This document shows, one piece after another, positions 19,136 to 28,246 of a DNA stretch of 64,000 nt. The stretch covers positions 81,760 through 145,759 of the forward strand of contig CAMWKG010000002.1 of NCBI GenBank assembly GCA_947174785.1, in the 5' to 3' direction. The position numbers and the translations under genes are program-made. Under the pieces are notes generated by a model. That model saw only the letters and a program-made list of their open reading frames with translations. It did no database searches and was not told the DNA's origin. The DNA comes from an uncultured Mollicutes bacterium (lineage in GTDB: Bacteria; Bacillota_I; Bacilli_A; Acholeplasmatales; Anaeroplasmataceae). Numbering within the stretch: the first letter of the stretch is position 1; every line of letters starts with the position of its first letter.

Positions 19136-19786
19136 TTATTCCTCATTTATTTTTACCTTAGGTAAATTTAGTTTAAAATGGAAAGCCAAATATCTTATCC
19201 CAACTACCAAAGCAATCGTTAAGATTGCTGCTAAGGAATACATATTGCTGTAAAGGGTTATAAGATAAAATAAGAGTGCGCCTATAATTGCTGCCACACA
19301 GTAGATATGTTTTCTAAAGATTGCTGGAATGTGAGCAGACATAATATCTCTAAGCATTCCTCCACCTACTGCAGTTAATACTGCACAAAAGATAATTAAA
19401 AAATGATTGGTGATCCCAAATTCCTTAGTAAGTGTGGCTCCTACCACGACGAAGACACCTAAACCTAAGCTATCAATTATATTATACACAATTTGATAAG
19501 CCTTACTCTCAACCACCTTAATATCCTTTAGAATATACATCACCACAAAAACAATGATTGTTGTTGCAGCAGCTACTATCACATAGCTAGGATTTTCAAA
19601 CATCAAAGGCATTGGTCTTCCAATAATTAAATCTCTAAATAAGCCACCACCTACTGCAGTGGTACAACCTAATATCATAACTCCTAAAATATCCATTCGG
19701 TTCTCAATTGCAATTAAAGCACCTGATATGGCAAAAGCAATTGTACCAATGTATTCTAATATAGTTATCATCAAATCTATATCCAT
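19136..19786 (-). CDS. TRIC/UPF0126-family cation channel protein
   Basis: A 216-residue membrane protein with about seven hydrophobic helices and two internally repeated copies of the family motif, GGGLFRD and GGGMLRD, the pattern of the UPF0126 family. Prokaryotic members studied structurally are TRIC-type potassium-conducting trimers; that function is from family knowledge. It starts one base after the HAD gene ends, so it belongs to the Nudix-HAD unit. Confidence 0.88.
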   Translation of the reverse strand: MDIDLMITILEYIGTIAFAISGALIAIENRMDILGVMILGCTTAVGGGLFRDLIIGRPMPLMFENPSYVIVAAATTIIVFVVMYILKDIKVVESKAYQIVYNIIDSLGLGVFVVVGATLTKEFGITNHFLIIFCAVLTAVGGGMLRDIMSAHIPAIFRKHIYCVAAIIGALLFYLITLYSNMYSLAAILTIALVVGIRYLAFHFKLNLPKVKINEE

Positions 19787-19787
19787 A

Positions 19788-20429
19788 TTAATTCTCTCCT
19801 ATATATTTTAATAATCCTAATGGTGTATCAACAATTCTATTCGTAAGTTTAGAAAGGACTTCTTTACTTCTAAAGCCATAAGAAACAAAGACACCATCGA
19901 TTAATGCATTATTACAGGTTGTTATGTCAACTTCACTGTCTCCGACATAAAGAACTTCTTCTTTTTTTAAACTATATTGTTCTAAAACAGACAATAAGAA
20001 GCTAGCATCCGGCTTTCTTGATCTTCCTGTAACCTCGCCATAAATAAACTCCATTTGGTTAGGAAAATGTTCTTCTACAAGCTTTCTAGCAATATCCTCT
20101 ACCTTGTTTGTTAATACACCTACAAGAATATCATTATTCTTACAATAGTTTAACACTTCATCTATTCCTTCATATTTTCTTGTAAAGTCATTATAATGTA
20201 GAGAATAGTAGGCTTTAAAGGATACTAAAATGTCATCTATAAATAAACTGTTTTGAGAAGCTAATAAAAGTAGATTACGAATCCCATTTCCAATATAGCT
20301 TTTGGTCTGTTCTAAGTTGATGGGCTGAAGATGAAATTGTTTTAAAGCAAAATTACAAGCTTCCTTCAAATCCTCTAATGTATTTAATATCGTTCCATCT
20401 AAATCAAAAATAACGAGTTTATATTTCAT
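19788..20429 (-). CDS. HAD-family phosphatase (phosphoglycolate phosphatase-like)
   Basis: A 213-residue HAD hydrolase with motif I DLDGTILNT near the N-terminus, motif II LTNK, motif III lysine in GRSRKPD, and motif IV GDSEVDI. The helical cap between motifs I and II is of the Gph/PpaX type, so substrates could be phosphoglycolate, pyrophosphate or other small phosphates; the sequence does not decide. Its start overlaps the end of the Nudix gene by 11 bases, indicating co-translation. Confidence 0.85.
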   Translation of the reverse strand: MKYKLVIFDLDGTILNTLEDLKEACNFALKQFHLQPINLEQTKSYIGNGIRNLLLLASQNSLFIDDILVSFKAYYSLHYNDFTRKYEGIDEVLNYCKNNDILVGVLTNKVEDIARKLVEEHFPNQMEFIYGEVTGRSRKPDASFLLSVLEQYSLKKEEVLYVGDSEVDITTCNNALIDGVFVSYGFRSKEVLSKLTNRIVDTPLGLLKYIGEN

Positions 20430-20916
20430 GATTCTTTACCTTATTATAAAATAGCATATAAAACTGTTCTGCCAAACTTCCCTTTGCTATTTTTTCTTTC
20501 CCTTCTTCTATACTAAACCAAGCATAGTCATCAATTTCATAATTAGAACAAACATTTGTATTCTGAACTACTGCAATAAAATTAATCATTAAAGTGTTAG
20601 ATTTTTCATAATATTCTGTTTTTTGAAAAATTAAGCGGTTTACCTTTAGTCCAACCTCTTCTTGTATTTCTCGCCTTGCTGCATCCTCTGCATTTTCCCC
20701 TTGATTAATATATCCTGCAACTAATATATGCTTTTTTTTACCGTATTGTTCAATCAATAAAACTTTATCTAAATCCTTTGTAGTAATTATCATACTTACT
20801 GCCGTATTAAAAATCTTAAAACGATATTCTTTACAACTTGGACAATAAGGAATGATTCCCTCATGCTCTAATTCCTTTTCTATAAGCTTTGTTCCACAAT
20901 GTATACAATACTTCAT
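20419..20916 (-). CDS. Nudix hydrolase with N-terminal zinc ribbon
   Basis: A 165-residue Nudix hydrolase. The Nudix box is complete (G68, E74, R82-E83, E86-E87, G89). An N-terminal zinc ribbon (C4, C7, C25, C28) recalls NudC-type NAD(H) pyrophosphatases, but the NudC hallmark SQPWPFP after the box is absent, so NADH specificity is not supported. First gene of a three-gene unit with a HAD phosphatase and a channel protein; upstream, GTGGTAAAAT at 20942-20951 looks like an extended -10. Confidence 0.85.
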   Translation of the reverse strand: MKYCIHCGTKLIEKELEHEGIIPYCPSCKEYRFKIFNTAVSMIITTKDLDKVLLIEQYGKKKHILVAGYINQGENAEDAARREIQEEVGLKVNRLIFQKTEYYEKSNTLMINFIAVVQNTNVCSNYEIDDYAWFSIEEGKEKIAKGSLAEQFYMLFYNKVKNHEI

Positions 20917-20985
20917 AATCTACACCTTCACAATCGCTTTTATTTTACCACCATATCACATTTTTTTCTATATAACACCAACAAA

Positions 20986-21016
20986 ATAAAAAAAATAACT
21001 ATTTTTCAATAATTAT
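20986..21016 (-). terminator. Weak AT-rich terminator after the LysM gene
   Basis: An 8-bp A/T stem (20995-21002 with 21009-21016) followed by a run of T on the minus strand, overlapping the LysM gene stop. Confidence 0.5.
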
Positions 21017-21430
21017 TTTCTCTCCTACGACTAATAATTTATTTTCATTGAGTTTTAATAAATCTAGTGGAGATAATTGATATCTTGCTAGAATATCTTC
21101 TATACTTTCACCAGGTCTTACTGTATGAACCTTATCCGTTCTAAAAGGTATAGTTTGATTTGGAGCTACCTTTAAATTAGATATGTCCTTGAAATTCAAG
21201 TTATACTTGTTGATTAATCCTTCCACACTATCACTTGATTTTGTAACATAATCCTGTCTTTTTGGAATAAACAAGATTTGGTTCGGATAAATCATATTAG
21301 ACACTAAATGATTTGTATTTTTTAAATCCTCAACACTAACTCCATATTTTTTAGCAATTGTGTATAAGGAATCATTTTGTTTTACGACATATTGATCATA
21401 TGTACTATAATTTGGATTGTAATAATTCAT
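20999..21430 (-). CDS. LysM-repeat protein without signal peptide
   Basis: A 143-residue protein made almost wholly of three LysM-like units: VVKQNDSLYTIAKKYGVS..., a degenerate middle copy, and HTVRPGESIEDILARYQLS.... LysM domains bind N-acetylglucosamine polymers such as peptidoglycan. No signal peptide or membrane segment is visible, so it is either cytoplasmic, released by lysis, or exported another way; this resembles small SafA/YaaH-like spore or wall-binding proteins only in its repeats. The ATG at 21428-21430 is used, with GGGTG six bases upstream; a GTG three codons earlier overlaps that site. Confidence 0.75.
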   Translation of the reverse strand: MNYYNPNYSTYDQYVVKQNDSLYTIAKKYGVSVEDLKNTNHLVSNMIYPNQILFIPKRQDYVTKSSDSVEGLINKYNLNFKDISNLKVAPNQTIPFRTDKVHTVRPGESIEDILARYQLSPLDLLKLNENKLLVVGEKIIIEK

Positions 21431-21456
21431 TTTTTTCACCCATTCTATACTATGTG

Positions 21457-21482
21457 AAAAAAAGGCCTTTGATTAGGCCTTT
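21457..21482 (-). terminator. Terminator after ung
   Basis: AAAGGCC (21461-21467) pairs with GGCCTTT (21476-21482); the minus strand continues into TTTTTTT. It spans the ung stop codon. Confidence 0.85.
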
Positions 21483-22123
21483 ACCCATTTTATAGGTTCA
21501 ATATGATTTTGGATTAAAAATTGATTCGTTCTAGAAAAAGGTCTAGAACCAAAAAAACCACGATAAGCTGATAATGGAGATGGATGAGCAGATTTAATAA
21601 TGAAATGCTTTGGATTATTTAAAAAGCATTGTTTAGATTGTGCTGCTGAACCCCAAAGAATAAATACAATGGGTTGATCTAAGGTATTTAATTTTTGGAT
21701 AGCATGATCCGTAAGTATTTCCCAACCTAATCCTCTATGGGAAAAGGCTTGTCCTTCCCTAACAGTTAACAACGTATTTAATAAGAGCACTCCTTGTTCT
21801 GCCAAATAATCTAGGTTCCCATCTTGATTTACAAAAACCCCTAAGTCAGTACTCATCTCTTTATAAATGTTTTGTAAGGAGGGTGGTAACACAGGACATA
21901 AAACAGAAAAAGCTAATCCATGAGCTTGATTCACTTCATGATAAGGATCCTGTCCTAAAATCACAACCTTGACATTTTCCATTTTCGTTTTTGAAAAGGC
22001 ATGATATATTTTTCTATAATCCGGAAAACAACGATATGTAGCATATTCCTTATCTACTGCTTCCTTTAAACTTTGATAATATGGAAGCTTTTTTTCTTCT
22101 TCAATAAATTCTTTCCAACCCAT
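21473..22123 (-). CDS. ung: Uracil-DNA glycosylase
   Basis: Family 1 UDG removes uracil from DNA at the start of base-excision repair. All hallmarks are present: the water-activating loop VVILGQDPYH (D59), LAFSV and VLLLNTLLTVREG, and the minor-groove loop HPSPLSAYRGFFGSRPFS. Length 216 is typical. The ATG at 22121-22123 lies after GAGG with suitable spacing; a more upstream ATG overlaps that region. Upstream, GTGGTAAAAT (22149-22158 on the complementary strand) may be an extended -10. The 22142-22315 stretch before it has no gene or clear element that I recognise. Confidence 0.96.
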   Translation of the reverse strand: MGWKEFIEEEKKLPYYQSLKEAVDKEYATYRCFPDYRKIYHAFSKTKMENVKVVILGQDPYHEVNQAHGLAFSVLCPVLPPSLQNIYKEMSTDLGVFVNQDGNLDYLAEQGVLLLNTLLTVREGQAFSHRGLGWEILTDHAIQKLNTLDQPIVFILWGSAAQSKQCFLNNPKHFIIKSAHPSPLSAYRGFFGSRPFSRTNQFLIQNHIEPIKWVKA

Positions 22124-22315
22124 TTTGATTACCTCTTGCATATTAAAGATTTTACCACAAATATTGACAAAAGCCTAGCCCTATGTCATAACAAAATGTA
22201 CAAATCTCAATTAAATACGGATATGCCTCTAAGGAACATAAACTATCCTAAAAATATCGATATTTAGATATTGTTGGAATCTCCAACTTTATTTAATCGT
22301 TAAGATGAATAAACA

Positions 22316-22357
22316 AAAATAAAAAACTGTGAGAGTTTTAAAAGCTCTTCACAGTTT
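22316..22357 (-). terminator. Terminator after gapA
   Basis: AAACTGTGA...GAG pairs with CTC...TCACAGTTT (22324-22335 with 22345-22357, one bulge), followed by TTTTATTTTTG on the minus strand. Confidence 0.88.
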
Positions 22358-22373
22358 CTTTTTTTTCAAATAA

Positions 22374-23405
22374 TTACTTTAATTCAGCAAAATATTTGAT
22401 TGTTCTAACCATTTGGCTAGTGTATGAATTTTCATTGTCATACCAAGATACAACTTGAACTTCATATAAATCATCAGTAAGCTTAGCTACCATAGTTTGA
22501 GTTGCATCAAATAAAGAACCATATCTCATACCGATAACATCAGAAGATACGATTGGATCTTCATTATATCCAAATGACTCAGAAGCAGCAGCCTTCATTG
22601 CAGCGTTAATTCCATCAACAGTAACGTCCTTACCCTTAACTACTGCAGTTAAAATTGTAGTTGAACCAGTTGTTACAGGAACACGTTGTGCAGAACCAAT
22701 TAGCTTACCATTTAATTCAGGAATAACTAAACCGATTGCCTTTGCAGCACCAGTAGAGTTTGGAACGATGTTTGCAGCACCAGCACGTGCTCTTCTTAAA
22801 TCGCCCTTTCTATGTGGTCCGTCAAGAATCATTTGGTCTCCTGTATAAGCATGAATTGTGCTCATAATACCAGATTGGATTGCAGCATACTTATTTAAAG
22901 CATCAGCCATAGGAGCTAGACAGTTTGTAGTACAAGAAGCTGCAGAAATAATAGCATCATTCTTTGTTAAAGTCTTTTCATTAACTCCGAATACAACTGT
23001 TGGAAGATCATTTCCAGCTGGAGCTGAAATAACAACCTTCTTAGCACCAGCATCGATATGAGCTTGTGCCTTTTCCTTCTTTGTGTAGAAACCAGTACAT
23101 TCTAATACAACATCTACACCTAACTTACCCCAAGGTAGGTTTACTGCATCCTTTTCAGCATAGATAGTGATTGTCTTTCCATCAACTGTGATTGAGCCTT
23201 CTCCTGCTTCTACAGTATGTAAGCCTTCACCGATGTGTCCACAATATCCACCTTGTGCAGTATCATACTTTAATAAATTTGCTAACATCTTTGGATCAGT
23301 TAAATCGTTAATTGCAACAATTTCATAACCCTTTGCACCAAACATTTGTCTAAAAGCTAAACGTCCAATACGTCCAAATCCGTTAATTGCTACTTTAATA
23401 GCCAT
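22374..23405 (-). CDS. gapA: Glyceraldehyde-3-phosphate dehydrogenase
   Basis: NAD-dependent glycolytic GAPDH (343 residues). The N-terminal NGFGRIGR Rossmann loop is followed by AINDLTD, whose Asp favours NAD over NADP. The catalytic cysteine C158 lies in SCTTNC, and H185 in [16 protein letters not shown] precedes the ATG. It is a single-gene unit with promoter and terminator of its own, as expected for a highly expressed glycolytic gene; no cggR regulator is next to it. Confidence 0.97.
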   Translation of the reverse strand: MAIKVAINGFGRIGRLAFRQMFGAKGYEIVAINDLTDPKMLANLLKYDTAQGGYCGHIGEGLHTVEAGEGSITVDGKTITIYAEKDAVNLPWGKLGVDVVLECTGFYTKKEKAQAHIDAGAKKVVISAPAGNDLPTVVFGVNEKTLTKNDAIISAASCTTNCLAPMADALNKYAAIQSGIMSTIHAYTGDQMILDGPHRKGDLRRARAGAANIVPNSTGAAKAIGLVIPELNGKLIGSAQRVPVTTGSTTILTAVVKGKDVTVDGINAAMKAAASESFGYNEDPIVSSDVIGMRYGSLFDATQTMVAKLTDDLYEVQVVSWYDNENSYTSQMVRTIKYFAELK

Positions 23406-23446
23406 ATTTTAAATTCCTCCTAAAATTGAATTTTTTACATCTATTA

Positions 23447-23474
23447 TTTTACCACTTTATTTTTTTATTATCAA
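23447..23474 (-). promoter_or_regulatory. Promoter for gapA
   Basis: TTGATA (23469-23474) and TAAAAT (23447-23452) with a 16-base spacer; TGG directly before the -10 makes it TGn-extended. Confidence 0.75.
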
Positions 23475-23507
23475 TATATTTTCTCTCGACAGTATCATAC
23501 AAAAAAA

Positions 23508-23521
23508 TGTAAACGTTTTTG
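23508..23521. promoter_or_regulatory. cre-like site between gapA and clpP
   Basis: TGTAAACGTTTTTG matches 12 of 14 positions of the CcpA consensus TGWAANCGNTNWCA. It lies just upstream of a possible clpP -10 (TGGTAAGAT, 23520-23528) and some 35 bases behind the gapA -35. Function is inferred. Confidence 0.35.
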
Positions 23522-23557
23522 GTAAGATATGGAAGGACGAAAGAAAAGGTGAATAAA

Positions 23558-24127
23558 ATGAATTATATTCCATACGTACTAGAAAAAGGATCAAATGGAG
23601 AAAGAAGCTATGATATTTACTCTAGACTATTACAAGATAGAATTATTCTTTTAGTAGGAGAGATTGATGATCATATGTCATCCTTATTGATTTCTCAGCT
23701 ACTATATTTAGATTCTGTAAATCATGAGGATATTGATATTTACATTTCTTCTCCTGGAGGTTCTATCACTGCAGGACTAGGCATATTTGATACCCTACAT
23801 CACATCAGTTCTAAGGTCAATACGATTGTTGTTGGGATGGCTGCATCTATGGCTGCATTCCTACTTGCCAGTGGTACGGGAAAAAGATATGCTCTTCCCC
23901 ATGCAGAGGTAATGATACATCAACCCTATGGAGGGATGCAAGGTGTAGTATCTGACATTGATATTCAAGCAAAACGCCTGTTAAAAACAAAAGCTCTGAT
24001 GAATGACCTACTTGCCGAACTTACACATCAAAGTGTAGAACGCATAGCTCACGACACAGAGCGAGATTATTATATGTCAGCCACTGAAGCACTTGAGTAT
24101 CATATCATTGATGAAATTCTATCTTAA
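23558..24127 (+). CDS. clpP: ATP-dependent Clp protease proteolytic subunit
   Basis: ClpP is the barrel-shaped serine peptidase that degrades proteins fed by Clp ATPases. The 189-residue protein has the catalytic triad S97 (GMAASMAAF), H121 (EVMIHQPYGG) and D170, and the N-terminal MNYIPYVLE... plus SSPGGSITAG that shape the chamber. AAAGGTG stands six bases before the ATG at 23558; the upstream open frame begins only with TTG and is not conserved. No CtsR operator is obvious. A terminator follows directly. Confidence 0.96.
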   Translation: MNYIPYVLEKGSNGERSYDIYSRLLQDRIILLVGEIDDHMSSLLISQLLYLDSVNHEDIDIYISSPGGSITAGLGIFDTLHHISSKVNTIVVGMAASMAAFLLASGTGKRYALPHAEVMIHQPYGGMQGVVSDIDIQAKRLLKTKALMNDLLAELTHQSVERIAHDTERDYYMSATEALEYHIIDEILS

Positions 24128-24146
24128 TGGATAGAATTTTTTCTTT
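24114..24146 (+). terminator. Terminator after clpP
   Basis: AAATTCTATC (24114-24123) pairs with GATAGAATTT (24130-24139), followed by TTTT on the plus strand; the stem includes the last clpP codons. Confidence 0.85.
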
Positions 24147-24912
24147 ATTCTGTGATAAAGGTTCTTCTTATTCTTTCTACAAACGAAATATCCTTTGGAT
24201 GAGCCAAAGATATTTTATTTGGCTTCAGTTTTATATGAGCACTACAAAAATTCTTCAAATGGTAGGATAAATGGTCAATGGTAACAAAAACCTCTTCTGG
24301 TTGCTTGACCTCTAAAGTTACTGTTCTTTCTTGGGATAATAACAAGGAAGCAGAAAGTGTCCGATATTGATTCGAATTAATCCCTGCAATTTCCGTAATT
24401 TGAAAAGCCTTAAGATTTGGTTCTACAACTGCTCCAAATAATGATTTATTATACGCAGTGGATCCATAGGCAGTGGAAATACACAAGCCTGTCCCTCTGA
24501 AAGTTTCTAGCTTCTGCTCATCTATATTTACATCTAGAATTAAAGTTTTGGGGGGTGTAATAATTGTCATTTCATTAATTGCAAAGGCAAAAATTTTTTG
24601 TTCTAAAGTAGTTAATTCACAATCGATTACATCAACCTTTTCAATATGATAGGTTTCGTTATTTATATCCTCAATAAGCTCAGACAAAGTATCTAAAGTA
24701 TAGTTTGCATAAAATCCTAAATGCCCTGTGTGAATTCCAAAGAAGATTGCATCAGGATATTGGTGTACAGCCGAAATAAAGGTTCCATCTCCACCTACAA
24801 CCACAATTAAATCGGGGTTTGCTTGATTTAATTCAAAATGAATTTTTTCTGTTAATTTTTCCCTTATTCCACAAGATATTGCATCATCCTTGCTTACAAT
24901 CCAATATTTCAT
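24145..24912 (-). CDS. nadK: NAD kinase
   Basis: Phosphorylates NAD to NADP and so sets the cell's NADPH pool. The 255-residue protein is of the short Gram-positive type: GGDGT at 40-44, the NE/D motif in AINEMTI, and the conserved GTGLCISTAYGSTAYN loop. It is convergent with clpP and divergent from a CYTH gene, an arrangement reminiscent of the yjbK-nadK neighbourhood in Bacillus. Confidence 0.95.
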   Translation of the reverse strand: MKYWIVSKDDAISCGIREKLTEKIHFELNQANPDLIVVVGGDGTFISAVHQYPDAIFFGIHTGHLGFYANYTLDTLSELIEDINNETYHIEKVDVIDCELTTLEQKIFAFAINEMTIITPPKTLILDVNIDEQKLETFRGTGLCISTAYGSTAYNKSLFGAVVEPNLKAFQITEIAGINSNQYRTLSASLLLSQERTVTLEVKQPEEVFVTIDHLSYHLKNFCSAHIKLKPNKISLAHPKDISFVERIRRTFITE

Positions 24913-24954
24913 TTTATCATTCCTATTCTTTTTTATAATATTTTATCACAACAC

Positions 24955-24983
24955 TTGATTTTTTTAAATAAATATTAGATAAT
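24955..24983 (+). promoter_or_regulatory. Promoter for the CYTH gene
   Basis: TTGATT (24955-24960), 17 bases, GATAAT (24978-24983) on the plus strand, about 25 bases before GAGG and the start codon. Confidence 0.65.
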
Positions 24984-25015
24984 ATTTATATATCGTTTCA
25001 AAAGAGGTATGTGAG

Positions 25016-25558
25016 ATGAACAAAAACAAGGAAATAGAATTCAAAACATTTATTTCAAAAGAAACATACGAGGCTCTCTTAGAAGAGTTTAACCTATCGA
25101 ACAATATCTTTCCTCAAACAAATCATTATTTTGATACAGAGGATACGAAGCTGATGGGAGATCAAACTGTACTTAGAATTCGTCAAAAGGGAAATAATTT
25201 CAAGCTTACTAAAAAAACAAGATCTAAGGTTGGAGCAGATGAAACACACATTTTTATTACCAAGGAAAAGGCATTAGAAATGTTGGAAAACGGCTTTGAT
25301 GCAAGCATTATAGGACTTCCTTATCAGGTAAAAAAGATTGCAGAGTTAACCACCTATAGAGCATCCTGTCCTTACAAGGATGGAACTATCTTCTTCGATC
25401 GTAGTGAATACTACGGAAAAGTTGACTATGAGATAGAATATGAAGTAGATGAAATCAAGCAAGGATTAAAGGATTTTAGAGAGTTTTTAAAATATTACAA
25501 TATTGAATATAAGGAATCAATAAGAAAAAGTAAACGTGCTTTTGACAATAGAAAATAG
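25016..25558 (+). CDS. CYTH-domain protein (YjbK-like, putative triphosphatase)
   Basis: A 180-residue CYTH/triphosphate tunnel metalloenzyme. The signature ExExK is E6, E8, K10 in EIEFK, followed by the beta-strand residues YFDTEDTKL, LRIRQKG, KLTKK and a late ESIRKSKRA. Family members cleave inorganic triphosphate or thiamine triphosphate; Bacillus YjbK is the closest named relative by context. It is a single-gene unit with a strong terminator. Confidence 0.88.
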   Translation: MNKNKEIEFKTFISKETYEALLEEFNLSNNIFPQTNHYFDTEDTKLMGDQTVLRIRQKGNNFKLTKKTRSKVGADETHIFITKEKALEMLENGFDASIIGLPYQVKKIAELTTYRASCPYKDGTIFFDRSEYYGKVDYEIEYEVDEIKQGLKDFREFLKYYNIEYKESIRKSKRAFDNRK

Positions 25559-25590
25559 GACATAGCCAGATAAAGGGCTATGTCCTTTTT
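25558..25590 (+). terminator. Terminator after the CYTH gene
   Basis: A perfect 10-bp stem GGACATAGCC/GGCTATGTCC (25558-25567 with 25576-25585), then TTTTT on the plus strand. It lies between convergent genes and could also slow minus-strand transcription. Confidence 0.92.
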
Positions 25591-25591
25591 A

Positions 25592-28246
25592 TTAAATATC
25601 ATATTTTGAGCATATCTCTGATGGTGTTTTTCTAAGTAAAAACAAAATCGGTAAAACTCCAATAAACAAATTCAAAACATAAATAATTAAAATTCCTAAA
25701 GCAAATAATCCATTATGAATTCTAAACATATTCTGTTTTAATATTGAATTTATTGAAGAGGATGCTATATTATAAATAAACAACATTAAGATATATCCTA
25801 TAAAAGTAGTACAGGTCGTTATTCCAAACGAATCTCTTAAATGAGAACCGATAATACGCATTCGTGATGCGCCTAAACAACGATACACTCCAATCGAGTA
25901 AATATCAGATATCATACGGCTTCTCATAGTAAAGTAAATAAATATAGAGCTTATGATAATCAAAATGAACGATAATAATTCAAACAAATGTAAATTTGAT
26001 TCCTGCTCTTCTAAGCTAATTTTACTTAATCTTTGATATAAAGATAAAAGTACTTCTTCTTTTTCTAATATGATATCATCAGATATGGTATCAAAGGCTA
26101 TTTCATCATAGTCATAGGAATTGATGATATACCCATCTAAATCCATAACCATAGATGTTCCCAATGCCTCTGTAGTACCATTATATTTTCCAACAATCAA
26201 AACATCTCCAAAGCGAGAGGACTTATAAGAGCCAACAGATTCTTTACTATAAACAGGAACCATACATTCTTTGATTCCAACAGGAACTCTTCCCTCTACG
26301 ACCTCATATTGATATGGATTTAATGTAAGCATATGATAATCTAGTATTCTAGGGCTAATATTGAAATTCGTTATTATTTCATCGTAGGCAGTTTCGTAAT
26401 CTGCAAGATAATCATATTTACCAACTACTTTAAAAATGATATTTCCCCATTCCTTACTATAAACCTCTACTTCATCATAATGCTCATATTTTCCACCCTT
26501 TTTTACTAGAACCTCGTAATTACTTTCTCTATAGCTGTAAGGATGTAATTCTTCTCCTTCTACTACAGAATAAAAATAATCACCATTCATATTCTTTTCA
26601 TTTAGATAATACCTTACAGAACCGAAAGAATTAGTTCGAATTTGGCATACCCACAAGGTGTACAATTCCTTAGAACCAAGCACGGCATATTGACAATGAT
26701 TCACAATGCCACATATTGAAGCCTTAACATAATTTTTACCAGTAGAAATTTCTATTACATTTCCCATGATATCCTCATAGGTGGCTCTAACTCCAACTTG
26801 TTTTCTAAGCTCTTCTGCAGTAACCTTATCAATTACGATTTCATTTATAGTTTCAGGCTTTTTTCCATATAAAATTTCATAATCATCCTTATATAAGCCA
26901 ACTGTAACCTCATTTAAATAATTAATGGTTTTAGTAAAGGTAAGCTGTTTTTTCCATGTAAGCATACTTGAAGGCTGATAAAGACATAAATTTTTAATCT
27001 TGTCATTTTGAAAATTTGCAGAAATGCTATAAATAGGATCTTGAGGAAAATAATGATTTTCTACATTGATTTGATAAGTGTCCTTTGTATAAATAAAATC
27101 CTTTGTATCTGCCGTAGCAAAATTAATCATACAAATGATAGAAGCACCTAAAACGAGTCCTATAAAGAAGAAAGCAATATTGAGCATTTTTCCTTTCTTT
27201 CCAACATGCCATATATTTTTAAAGCTAACATATAAGTCCTTAAAAATTCTTTTAAGCTTTTGTTTGAAAGGCAAATCCTTTTTTTCATACCAGGAAGTAT
27301 CAAAATTGTTATCTTCTACTGTTTCCAAATCCAAATCCTTATAATGGTCATCAATTAAGGTTAAATTAGATGTTTCAACTAGATGTAGTTCTTTATCTGA
27401 TTTAATATAGATATTATTATTTCTTATAATAATCTCCAAATTCACCTTTTGCTGTTGATCTGTATCCTGATATATAGATAATTCTCCTAATGGCGTTTCA
27501 GTTTGCTGAAGATGCATATCCTTTAAATAAATGGTATTACTATTATTACGAGCCAATGTTCCTGCAGAATCATTGTTATACTCCTTTTGGATTACACCAT
27601 CCTTTATTTCAATTATTTTATCAGAATAAAATTTTGCAATATTGACATTATGTGTAACTAAAAGAACTAAAGAAATTTTGGATATTTTTTTCAAAATATT
27701 CATTACCTCAATGCTATTTTCACTATCAAGGTTTCCCGTAGGTTCATCTGCAATAATGATTTTAGCATTCTTTAATAAAGCTCTCGCAATAGCTACTCTT
27801 TGTTGTTGTCCACCAGATAAGGCATAAGCCATCTTTTTACGATATTTATACATCTTTACAGCTTTTAAAGTATATTCAATACGTTTCAAAACCTCGGATT
27901 GCTCTGTAACTCCTATCATTTCTAAAGCAATCTCAAGATTTTCATAAACTGTCTTATTTGGCAATAGGTTGTAGTTTTGGAAGATATAGCCTATTTCATT
28001 TTTTCTATACTTATCAATTTTATGCATTTGATAATTCTTCATCTGCAAAGAATCATACTGTAGCTCTCCTTTGGCTTTATCCAATCCACCTATAACATTA
28101 AGCAAGGTGGTTTTACCTGATCCAGATTGTCCCAAAAAAGTGACAAGTCCAACAGAAGGAAGTTCTAAATTTGCTTCGTTTATGACATGAATTTGATTCT
28201 TCTTTCCTTTGTTATAATACTTATTTAAGCGATTGATCTTAATCAT
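25592..28246 (-). CDS. MacB-type ABC transporter, fused ATPase-permease (second of tandem pair)
   Basis: An 884-residue protein with ATPase and permease in one chain. The ATPase (1-220) has Walker A GQSGSGKTT (39-47), a Q-loop in GYIFQNYNLL, signature LSGGQQQR and Walker B with DEPTGNLD. A ~110-residue soluble linker precedes one membrane helix, a ~330-residue extracytoplasmic domain and three C-terminal helices ending in an FtsX-like domain. This layout is that of MacB/LolCDE-related mechanotransmission transporters. The ATG at 28244-28246 follows GAGGTGG and overlaps the stop of the upstream paralogue by eight bases. Substrate unknown; peptide, antibiotic or lipoprotein handling are possible. 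Confidence 0.85.
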   Translation of the reverse strand: MIKINRLNKYYNKGKKNQIHVINEANLELPSVGLVTFLGQSGSGKTTLLNVIGGLDKAKGELQYDSLQMKNYQMHKIDKYRKNEIGYIFQNYNLLPNKTVYENLEIALEMIGVTEQSEVLKRIEYTLKAVKMYKYRKKMAYALSGGQQQRVAIARALLKNAKIIIADEPTGNLDSENSIEVMNILKKISKISLVLLVTHNVNIAKFYSDKIIEIKDGVIQKEYNNDSAGTLARNNSNTIYLKDMHLQQTETPLGELSIYQDTDQQQKVNLEIIIRNNNIYIKSDKELHLVETSNLTLIDDHYKDLDLETVEDNNFDTSWYEKKDLPFKQKLKRIFKDLYVSFKNIWHVGKKGKMLNIAFFFIGLVLGASIICMINFATADTKDFIYTKDTYQINVENHYFPQDPIYSISANFQNDKIKNLCLYQPSSMLTWKKQLTFTKTINYLNEVTVGLYKDDYEILYGKKPETINEIVIDKVTAEELRKQVGVRATYEDIMGNVIEISTGKNYVKASICGIVNHCQYAVLGSKELYTLWVCQIRTNSFGSVRYYLNEKNMNGDYFYSVVEGEELHPYSYRESNYEVLVKKGGKYEHYDEVEVYSKEWGNIIFKVVGKYDYLADYETAYDEIITNFNISPRILDYHMLTLNPYQYEVVEGRVPVGIKECMVPVYSKESVGSYKSSRFGDVLIVGKYNGTTEALGTSMVMDLDGYIINSYDYDEIAFDTISDDIILEKEEVLLSLYQRLSKISLEEQESNLHLFELLSFILIIISSIFIYFTMRSRMISDIYSIGVYRCLGASRMRIIGSHLRDSFGITTCTTFIGYILMLFIYNIASSSINSILKQNMFRIHNGLFALGILIIYVLNLFIGVLPILFLLRKTPSEICSKYDI

